From the NCBI GenBank assembly GCA_003577365.1, contig QEUY01000248.1:1-6127 (forward strand): DNA of 6,127 nt, given 5' to 3'. The translations under genes and the position numbers were made by a program. Shown in pieces: positions 1-6,127 of the stretch. This stretch comes from Chloroflexota bacterium (GTDB lineage Bacteria > Chloroflexota > Anaerolineae > Caldilineales > Caldilineaceae). Positions within the stretch are counted from its first letter, which is position 1; each line of letters starts with the position of its first letter. The notes under the pieces were generated by a model. The model worked only from the letters and a program-made list of their open reading frames with translations, was not told the DNA's origin and did no database searches.

Positions 1-2241
1 GCGGCGCTGCTGGCGCTGCCTATCCTGCCGCTCAGCATCGTCTGGCGCACGCCGCGCATCCGCGCCCAGTTTCACACCTGGCTGTGGGCGATCGGTTATC
101 TGGTCTGCATGGGGGCCACGCGCCTGCTGCCGCCGGTCGAAAGCCAACTGCTGCTGCTGCTGCAACTGGCGGTCACGGTGGTCTATCTGTGGCTGGCGCG
201 GCGCTATGCCCCCCAGCAGACAGCCGGCGCAGCCAGCGCACGGCTGATCGCGCTGGCCGTGGGGTTGATCTTGGCGCTGCCCTGGGTGGCGGTGGGCGCG
301 CTGGGCAGTTGGCTCGACACGCTCTTGGCCGCGCTGCTGGCGCTGGCCTGGGGCGCGCTGGCCTGGACCCTGCTCAATATCGCCTGGCTGCCCGCCCTGC
401 GCGTGGAGACGCGCGGCCCGCGCCGCGACCGGCTGGTCAGCGGGCTGGTGGCGGGTGTGCTGCTGTTGATCCTCGCCAGCGGGTTGAGCTTCAACGGCGT
501 GCAGCTCTGGCTCATGGTGGCGCTGCCCGCCACCGCTTGGGCGGCGCTGGCCTCCGGCGCACCGGGCTTGGTCTGGGGCGTGGCCGTGGCCGCGCCGCTG
601 CTCTGGATCGATTCCGACGCGGCCACGCTGCTGGCCTCCGACAGCCTGTTGGGCGACTTTGCAATCGCCGCAGTCTGGACGCTGCTTTTGGGCTGGGCGC
701 TGGGGCTGCTGGGCAGCTTTGCGCGCGCCACCTGGCATCGCTTGGTGGCGCGCCCGCTGGCCGGGGGGCTGGCGGTAGCTGCGCTCGGCCTAGCCGCCGT
801 GGTCTATCTGACCGCGGGCACGCCCGGCTTCTATGGCGACCGCCTCTTTGTGATCCTCACGCCCCAGGCCGATGTCAGCGGCGCGGCCCAACTGCTGGAC
901 CTGGCCACGCGCCGGCAGGCAGTGCACACCACGTTGGTGGCCCATGCCCGCGCCACCCAGGCCGATCTCACCGCGGCGCTGGACCGCCTGGGCGCCGGCT
1001 ATACGCCCTACTACTTGGTCAACGCGCTGGAGGTCGACGGCGGGTTGCTGCTGCGGCTGTGGCTGGAAACGCGGCCCGAAATCGACCGCATCTTGATCAG
1101 CCCCGAACTGCGCCCGGATACGCTGGAAGCTGCGGAGGGCGACCGCGACGCCCCGGATGTACCGCCCTGGAACCTGGACCTCATCGGGGCCACGCGCGTC
1201 TGGGCAGACTTCGGCGTGCGCGGCCAAGGGGTGATCATCGGCCAGTCGGATTCCGGCGTCGAGGCAGACCACCCGGCGCTGGCCGACCGCTATCTGGGCC
1301 GCACGACAGGTTCCGACTATCACTGGTTCGACCCCTGGTATGGCGCGCCCGCGCCGGTGGACTATGACGGCCACGGCACGCACACCTTGGGCACGATCTT
1401 GGGCAAAACGGTGGGCGTTGCGCCCGACGCTGAATGGATCGCGTGCGCCAACCTGGTGCGCAACCTGGGCAACCCGGCCAAGTATCTGGCCTGTATGCAG
1501 TTTATGTTGGCCCCCTTCCCGCTGGGCGGCGACCCATTCGAGGACGGCGACCCCAGCCGCGGGGCCAACGTGCTCAACAACTCGTGGGGCTGCCCCACCG
1601 CCTACGAGGGCTGCGATGCGCTGGTCTTTGCGCCGGCAGTGGCCGCGCTGCGCACGGCAGGCGTCTTTGTGGTGGCGTCGGCGGGCAACGAGGGGCCGCG
1701 CTGCGCCACCATCGCCGACCCCATCGCCACCTACGACGAGGTCACAACCGTAGGCGCGGTGGATCGCCGCGGCAACCTCGCGCCCTTCAGCAGCACAGGG
1801 CCGGTGATGGCCGACGGCAGCGGGCGCATCAAACCCGACATCGCCGCGCCCGGCGTGGATATCCTCTCTGCCTTTCCCAACCACAGCTACTATGTCGCCA
1901 GCGGCACGTCGATGGCCGGGCCGCATGTGGCGGGCGTGGTGGCGCTGATGTGGTCCGCCAACCCTGCCCTGGTGGGGGATGTGGCGGCGACAGAGGCGCT
2001 GCTGCTGGAGGCCGCCCACCCCTTCACCGGCACGCTGGCCCCGCCTGTATCGGAGGAGGAGCAGGCCGTGATGGCAGAGACCCTGGGCGCAGACAACCCG
2101 GTCGACCGCTGGCTGACGCCCGCATCCGACCCGCAGGCCTGTCTCTATCAGACCGATCTGGACACGCTGCCCAACAACGTGGCGGGCTACGGCGTGGTCG
2201 ACGCCTACCGCGCCGTGGAGTTGGCGCGCAGCGCCCGCTGA
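1..2241 (+). CDS. Polytopic membrane-anchored S8 subtilisin-like serine protease (bacillopeptidase F-like), 5' partial
   Basis: The frame is open from base 1, so the N-terminus lies outside the window. An ATG at 109 exists but sits inside a transmembrane segment and is unlikely to be the start. About ten hydrophobic segments are visible, near 1-45 (cut), 70-132, 142-198, 241-303, 310-393, 433-492, 496-555, 565-609, 658-720 and 760-820. Positive loops (RTPRIR, RRYAP, RVETRGPRRDR, ARATWHR) alternate with neutral or acidic ones, which places the C-terminal half outside the cell. Bases 850-1100 resemble an I9-type propeptide. The S8 catalytic domain follows and is complete: Asp in QSDSGVEADHPAL (codon 1249), His in DGHGTHT (1372), oxyanion Asn in ASAGNEGP (1687) and Ser in SGTSMAGPHVAG (1909). 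It ends with the usual NNVAGYGVVDAYRAV segment. WIAC..YLAC, SWGC..EGC and GPRC give conserved-looking cysteines that could form disulfides outside. The likely role is degradation of external or surface proteins. The membrane half matches no family I recognise. Protease assignment is very secure. Confidence 0.95.
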   Translation, partial: AALLALPILPLSIVWRTPRIRAQFHTWLWAIGYLVCMGATRLLPPVESQLLLLLQLAVTVVYLWLARRYAPQQTAGAASARLIALAVGLILALPWVAVGALGSWLDTLLAALLALAWGALAWTLLNIAWLPALRVETRGPRRDRLVSGLVAGVLLLILASGLSFNGVQLWLMVALPATAWAALASGAPGLVWGVAVAAPLLWIDSDAATLLASDSLLGDFAIAAVWTLLLGWALGLLGSFARATWHRLVARPLAGGLAVAALGLAAVVYLTAGTPGFYGDRLFVILTPQADVSGAAQLLDLATRRQAVHTTLVAHARATQADLTAALDRLGAGYTPYYLVNALEVDGGLLLRLWLETRPEIDRILISPELRPDTLEAAEGDRDAPDVPPWNLDLIGATRVWADFGVRGQGVIIGQSDSGVEADHPALADRYLGRTTGSDYHWFDPWYGAPAPVDYDGHGTHTLGTILGKTVGVAPDAEWIACANLVRNLGNPAKYLACMQFMLAPFPLGGDPFEDGDPSRGANVLNNSWGCPTAYEGCDALVFAPAVAALRTAGVFVVASAGNEGPRCATIADPIATYDEVTTVGAVDRRGNLAPFSSTGPVMADGSGRIKPDIAAPGVDILSAFPNHSYYVASGTSMAGPHVAGVVALMWSANPALVGDVAATEALLLEAAHPFTGTLAPPVSEEEQAVMAETLGADNPVDRWLTPASDPQACLYQTDLDTLPNNVAGYGVVDAYRAVELARSAR

Positions 2242-2315
2242 TCGTTCACCCAACCGCACGCGCCGCCAGCGCGCGTCGATTCGCACATCAAAAAATACGC
2301 GCATCATCCGCCACC

Positions 2316-2321
2316 GAGGAG
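2316..2321 (+). promoter_or_regulatory. Ribosome binding site of the M20 peptidase gene
   Basis: GAGGAG lies only 2 bases before the ATG at 2324, or 4 bases if GAGG alone is the core. The spacing is short but this is the only purine-rich Shine-Dalgarno-like match near the start. The 82-bp gap to the upstream protease gene shows no clear terminator, so the two genes could share a transcript. Confidence 0.5.
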
Positions 2322-2323
2322 CC

Positions 2324-3463
2324 ATGGACGCACAGCAGCTTTTGGCCTATTTCAACGCACGCCGCGACGAGATGCTGGACGCGATCCGGCAGTTGGTGAT
2401 GCAGGAGACGCCCAGCCAGGACAAGCCGCGGCTCGACGCCTTTGCCGAATTCCTGGCGGCGCGGCTGCGCCAGGCGGGCGCCACGGTCGAGGTCCTGCCC
2501 GCGGCCGAGCGCGGCAACCATCTGCGGGCGCGGGTGGGGCCGGTCGACCGCAGCGCGCCGCCGGCCTTGGTGCTCTGTCACTATGATACGGTGTGGCCCG
2601 TGGGCAGCCTGGCGACTCACCCCTTTCGCGTGGAGCAGGGCAAGGCCTATGGGCCGGGCATCTTCGACATGCAGTCCAGCCTGGCGCTGGTCGAATATGC
2701 GCTGCACGCCTGCCGCGACCTGGGCATCGCGCTGCCTCGTCCGGTTGTAGTGCTGATCACCTCGGACGAGGAAGTGGGCAGCCCCACCTCGCGCGCCCTG
2801 ATCGAAGCCGAGGCGCGGGGCGCAGCCTATGTGCTGGTGATGGAATCGCCGCTGCCCGGCGGGGTGCTCAAGACCAGCCGCAAAGGGGTCGGAAGCTATC
2901 AGCTCGACATCAGGGGTCGCGCCGCCCATGCCGGGGTCGAACCGGAAAAAGGCATCAGCGCCATCCAAGAGCTGGCCCACCAGATCCTCTATCTCCATGG
3001 CCTGACGGATATGGCGCAGGGCACAACCGTCAACGTGGGCGTGGTGCAGGGGGGCACGGTCTCCAACGTGGTGGCGGCCCAAGCCACGGCCAAGATCGAC
3101 GTGCGCGCCTGGACACAGGCCGAAGCCGAGCGCATCCACCAGGCGCTGCAGGGGCTGCAGCCGGTCACGCCGGGGGCGCAGCTTGCGGTGACAGGCGGCT
3201 GGAACCGCCCGCCGCTGGAGCGGCGCATGACCGCCGACCTCTTTGCCCGCACGCAGGCGATTGGCCGCACCCTGGGGCTGCACCTGGACGAGGGCGGCAC
3301 AGGCGGCGGCAGCGACGGCAACTTCACCGGCGCGCTGGGCATCCCCACACTCGACGGGCTGGGCGTGCCGGGGCACGGCGCGCACGCCGACCACGAACAC
3401 ATCGAGGTCGACCAGATCGCGGGCCGCGCCGCGCTGCTCACCGCACTGCTGGCGCAGTTCTAG
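2324..3463 (+). CDS. M20 family zinc metallopeptidase (carboxypeptidase G2 / glutamate carboxypeptidase type)
   Basis: This 379-residue protein has the full M20 layout. It should remove a C-terminal residue from a peptide or N-acyl amino acid using two zinc ions. By alignment from memory with carboxypeptidase G2, visible ligands are His86 and Asp88 in LCHYDTV, the bridging Asp115 in GPGIFDM, catalytic/metal Glu149-Glu150 in TSDEEVGS, Glu174 in LVMES and His354 in GAHADHEH. The dimerisation-domain His202 lies in RAAHAGVEP, and GGGSDGNF (about 327-334) is typical of the C-terminal catalytic part. There is no signal peptide or membrane segment, so it is probably cytoplasmic, unlike exported carboxypeptidase G2. 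Length fits the family without the leader. One oddity is DMQSS where many relatives have DMKGG. The exact substrate cannot be read from sequence. It follows the membrane protease by 82 bp on the same strand, which would fit peptide turnover, but that link is inference. Confidence 0.95.
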   Translation: MDAQQLLAYFNARRDEMLDAIRQLVMQETPSQDKPRLDAFAEFLAARLRQAGATVEVLPAAERGNHLRARVGPVDRSAPPALVLCHYDTVWPVGSLATHPFRVEQGKAYGPGIFDMQSSLALVEYALHACRDLGIALPRPVVVLITSDEEVGSPTSRALIEAEARGAAYVLVMESPLPGGVLKTSRKGVGSYQLDIRGRAAHAGVEPEKGISAIQELAHQILYLHGLTDMAQGTTVNVGVVQGGTVSNVVAAQATAKIDVRAWTQAEAERIHQALQGLQPVTPGAQLAVTGGWNRPPLERRMTADLFARTQAIGRTLGLHLDEGGTGGGSDGNFTGALGIPTLDGLGVPGHGAHADHEHIEVDQIAGRAALLTALLAQF

Positions 3464-3469
3464 CGCCAG
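3449..3469 (+). terminator. Possible weak hairpin terminator at the M20 stop codon
   Basis: CTGGCGC (3449-3455) and GCGCCAG (3463-3469) form a perfect 7-bp GC-rich stem with a 7-base loop containing most of the TAG stop codon. No T-tract follows, so it is not a standard intrinsic terminator. It may stabilise the 3' end of the message or be chance in high-GC DNA. Confidence 0.25.
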
Positions 3470-3493
3470 GCCCCACAAACTCATGAAACACCA

Positions 3494-3560
3494 GATGTAG
3501 ATTGAGCGTCATCTTATTGGAGGGATTGAGTCTATATAGAACAGATGCTCGATCTACATC
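3494..3560. repeat. 17-bp inverted repeat with 33-base loop in the leader of the PA14 gene
   Basis: Arm GATGTAGATTGAGCGTC (3494-3510) pairs with GATGCTCGATCTACATC (3544-3560) over 17 positions. Fifteen are Watson-Crick pairs and two are G-U pairs in RNA (3503 with 3551, 3508 with 3546). The 33-base loop is 3511-3543. No T-tract follows on either strand, so it is not a normal intrinsic terminator. It lies in an AT-richer spacer between the M20 gene and the exported-protein gene. It could be an RNA structure in a leader, a protein-binding site or a small repeat element. No target-site duplication is visible at its edges. Confidence 0.7.
3531..3540. promoter_or_regulatory. Perfect 10-bp palindrome TCTATATAGA, possible promoter -10 or operator
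   Basis: TCTATATAGA equals its own reverse complement and sits in the loop of the larger inverted repeat, about 110 bases before the next start codon. TATATA within it resembles a -10 element at 4 of 6 positions, but I see no convincing -35 at 16-18 bases upstream. A promoter for the downstream gene probably lies in this AT-rich spacer; its exact place is uncertain. Confidence 0.3.
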
Positions 3561-3561
3561 G

Positions 3562-3582
3562 CCTCATCATTACCTCATCATT
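3562..3582. repeat. Short tandem direct repeat CCTCATCATT, 11-base period
   Basis: CCTCATCATT occurs at 3562-3571 and again at 3573-3582, separated by one A. It starts two bases after the right arm of the 17-bp inverted repeat. An 11-base period is about one helical turn, which would place both copies on the same DNA face. Regulatory function is possible but unproven. Confidence 0.55.
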
Positions 3583-3629
3583 GCGACCAGAACTCGTTTG
3601 TGCGGAGCCTATGCAGGCGAAAGTCAGTG

Positions 3630-3635
3630 AGAGGA
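3630..3635 (+). promoter_or_regulatory. Probable ribosome binding site of the PA14 protein gene
   Basis: AGAGGA at 3630-3635 is the best Shine-Dalgarno-like match, 14 bases before the ATG at 3650, which is longer than usual. An in-frame TAA at 3641-3643 rules out any earlier start, so ATG 3650 is the earliest possible start. The A-rich stretch between the two may help initiation. Confidence 0.45.
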
Positions 3636-3649
3636 AAAAATAAACAGCT

Positions 3650-5173
3650 ATGAACAGCCTATTGCACCGCCTAGGCGCACGCCGCACCGGCCAACGCCGT
3701 CTGCTGCCCTGGCTGGCGGTCGCCCTCTGCGCCGCCCTGCTGCTGCCGGGGCTGCCCACAGCCCAGGCCCAGTCGGGCCAGTCGGTCTATGCGCTGCCCG
3801 GCACACTGCGCCAAGTCGAGGGGAAAGCGTTCGACACGGCGCTCCACACCTTTGACGGCAATGTCTACGGTCTCTTGGGCAAAACGCCGGAGGTGGAACT
3901 GGAGATCGTCCGGCTGCGCGGCCTTGGCCCAACCGAGGTGGTCAAGGTCTGGGGCACGCTCTATCCCAGCGGTCTGACTTCTCAGGAACCGGAGATCGTG
4001 GTGGAAAGCATCTTATCCGCCTCCACCCCGCCTAGCCCGGCGACTGCGACACCCACCGCAGCGCCGACCACCGCACCGGGCGTGCCGACCGTGGTCCTGC
4101 CTCAAGCCACCGTCGCCACCGACGCGCTCAACGTGCGCAGCGGCCCCGGCACCGATTACCCGATCATCACCGCCTTGACGCTGGGCACAACCTGCCCCAT
4201 TGTAGGACGCAACGCGATCAGCACCTGGTGGAATATCCGCTGCGCCAACGGCGTGACCGGCTGGGTCTCCGGCCCGTTGGTGGTGGTGACCGGCAGCACA
4301 GCGAACGTGCCGGTGGTCAATGTCAACCCGCCGCCGGCCGCGCCCACGGCGACGCCCAGGCCGACGCCCACCCCTGTGCCCATGCCGCCCATCACGTCGG
4401 CGGCCTGGCGCGCCAGCTTCTTCAACAACCGCAATCTGGCGGGCAGCCCCAGCGTGGTGACCGAAGTCAGCAACCTGGACTTTAACTGGGGAACCGGCGC
4501 ACCTGCCGCCAATGTCCCGGCAGACAATTTCTCGGCACGCTTCGAACGCATTCTCAGCTTTGCGCCCGGCAGCTACTTGATTGAACTCCGGGTGGACGAC
4601 GGCGTGCGCGTCTATGTCGACGGCGGGCTGGTGCTGGACAACTGGCGGGAAAGCTCGGTGCGCACTGTCACCGCGCAGGGGGTCTTGGGGGGCAACCATA
4701 CGTTCCGCGTCGAGTATTTCGAGGCCTACGGCCAGGCATCGATCAGCTTTAACGTCTTTATGCTGAGTTCGGACTTGGTGTGGCAGGTCAGCTATTTCAA
4801 CAACCCGCAGTTGGCGGGCAGCCCTGTGGTCGTGCGCGGCGAACCCACCGGCGACGGATTCCCCATTAACTATAACTGGGCAGAGGGCGCGCCGGTGCCA
4901 GGGAAAGTGCCGGCAGACCACTGGTCGGCCCGCTTCGAGGGCACTTTCCGCTTCGACAGCGGCGACTACAACTTCTCGGCCAACGTGGACGACGGGGTGC
5001 GCCTCTATATCGACGGCATCCGCGTCTTGGACGCCTGGCAGCCGGGGTATAAGAACACCCACAATGTCTTCCGCCAACTGGGAGCAGGCAACCACCGCAT
5101 CACCGTCGAATATTACGACGACACCAGCGCCGCGATTCTACGGGTCTGGTGGGAGAAGATCAACACGCCCTAG
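3650..5173 (+). CDS. Exported multidomain protein: unassigned N-terminal domain, SH3b domain and two PA14 domains
   Basis: This 507-residue protein starts with a signal peptide: basic residues (HRLGARRTGQRR), a hydrophobic core at about 19-34 and a likely cut after TAQA40. Residues 43-122 form a compact region with GKAFDTALHTFDGNVYGLLG that I cannot assign. A Thr/Pro-rich linker (125-150) leads to a bacterial SH3 domain at about 153-214, with ALNVRSGPGTDYPII, a WWNIRC core and GWVSG. Cys182 and Cys198 could pair there. A second Pro-rich linker (227-249) precedes two PA14 domains, at about 253-370 and 378-502, each with the DDGVR-Y-DG core. PA14 domains commonly bind carbohydrate and SH3b domains commonly bind cell-wall peptides, so a surface or matrix-binding role is likely. 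No catalytic domain, LPXTG motif or C-terminal membrane anchor is seen. It has its own AT-rich leader and ends at a strong terminator, so it is probably a single-gene transcript. Confidence 0.95.
   Translation: MNSLLHRLGARRTGQRRLLPWLAVALCAALLLPGLPTAQAQSGQSVYALPGTLRQVEGKAFDTALHTFDGNVYGLLGKTPEVELEIVRLRGLGPTEVVKVWGTLYPSGLTSQEPEIVVESILSASTPPSPATATPTAAPTTAPGVPTVVLPQATVATDALNVRSGPGTDYPIITALTLGTTCPIVGRNAISTWWNIRCANGVTGWVSGPLVVVTGSTANVPVVNVNPPPAAPTATPRPTPTPVPMPPITSAAWRASFFNNRNLAGSPSVVTEVSNLDFNWGTGAPAANVPADNFSARFERILSFAPGSYLIELRVDDGVRVYVDGGLVLDNWRESSVRTVTAQGVLGGNHTFRVEYFEAYGQASISFNVFMLSSDLVWQVSYFNNPQLAGSPVVVRGEPTGDGFPINYNWAEGAPVPGKVPADHWSARFEGTFRFDSGDYNFSANVDDGVRLYIDGIRVLDAWQPGYKNTHNVFRQLGAGNHRITVEYYDDTSAAILRVWWEKINTP
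4406..5155 (+). repeat. Tandem pair of PA14 domains (protein-level duplication)
   Basis: The two copies run from about 4406-4759 and 4781-5155. Shared landmarks are SFFNN/SYFNN, LAGSP, NWGTGAP/NWAEGAP, VPAD, SARFE, the DDGVRVYVDG/DDGVRLYIDG core and HTFRVEYFE/HRITVEYYD. DNA similarity is only patchy outside the core, so the duplication is old rather than recent. The second copy has a slightly longer segment before NYNW. Confidence 0.9.
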
Positions 5174-5184
5174 CCGTCACAGCT

Positions 5185-5231
5185 AAATCAAAAAGACCGG
5201 CGCGCCGGGAAAGCGCCGGTCTTTTTGATTT
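5185..5231. terminator. Bidirectional intrinsic terminator between convergent genes
   Basis: A perfect 19-bp stem is formed by 5185-5203 and 5213-5231 with a 9-base loop. Its GACCGGCGC/GCGCCGGTC core is flanked by AAAAA on the left and TTTTT on the right, giving a U-run after the GC stem on either strand. It lies 12 bases past the PA14 gene stop and 15 bases past the stop of the minus-strand CapA-like gene, so it can end both transcripts. Confidence 0.93.
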
Positions 5232-5245
5232 TGCCCCCATGCGGT

Positions 5246-6127
<882 letters not shown>

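Noticed and set aside
109..111. ATG as start of the subtilase gene.
   Set aside because: The frame is open upstream to base 1 and encodes membrane-like sequence; starting here would cut a transmembrane segment in half.
2258..2276. Small hairpin ACGCGC/GCGCGT between the protease and M20 genes.
   Set aside because: A 6-bp stem in GC-rich DNA with no T-tract is easily chance and does not make a terminator.
790..2325. Very long minus-strand open frame of 511 codons opposite the subtilase.
   Set aside because: It mirrors the high-GC codon pattern of the real gene, has Arg/Gly/His-rich composition with no recognisable domain, and overlaps a protein with all subtilase motifs. The same applies to antisense frames at 2288-3484 and 4013-5095 and to out-of-frame plus-strand ones at 84-1367, 1434-2399 and 2593-3486.
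3464..3649. A known riboswitch class in the leader of the PA14 gene.
   Set aside because: I looked for cyclic-di-GMP and other common riboswitch cores and found no consensus match; only the inverted repeat and short repeats are supported.

Overview
The window looks like a piece of a Chloroflexota chromosome, probably Anaerolineae or Caldilineae. The clues are high-GC coding DNA, a bacillopeptidase-F-like subtilase, a secreted protein with SH3 and tandem PA14 domains joined by Thr/Pro linkers, and a CapA-like protein of the 'GNHxNDFG / QYxEEY / QSHxPQ' type. This placement is inference from protein style; no marker gene is present. Coding density is high. I found no tRNA, rRNA, CRISPR array, transposase or phage gene.

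Layout: (1) 1-2241, plus strand, is the 3' part of a polytopic membrane protein whose C-terminal half is a complete S8 subtilase; its start lies upstream of the window. (2) 2324-3463, plus strand, is a cytoplasmic M20 zinc carboxypeptidase of the carboxypeptidase-G2 type, 82 bp downstream and possibly cotranscribed. (3) 3464-3649 is an AT-richer leader (about 44% GC by hand count over 3481-3650, against roughly 70% in the genes). It holds a 17-bp inverted repeat, a 10-bp palindrome and a short direct repeat. (4) 3650-5173, plus strand, is an exported protein: signal peptide, unassigned N-terminal domain, bacterial SH3 domain and two PA14 domains. (5) 5185-5231 is a perfect 19-bp hairpin with A- and T-tracts, a bidirectional terminator between convergent genes. 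(6) 5246-6127, minus strand, is the 3' part of a CapA-like (PGA_cap) metallophosphoesterase-fold protein whose start lies beyond the window edge.

Functionally, three of the four genes point to the cell envelope or exterior. The subtilase could cut external protein and the M20 enzyme could trim peptides inside the cell. The SH3/PA14 protein is probably a wall- or glycan-binding surface protein. The CapA-like protein may act on an envelope polymer. No defence, mobile or otherwise clearly undescribed system is visible. The most unusual points are the many-pass membrane domain fused to a subtilase and the structured leader ahead of the PA14 gene.
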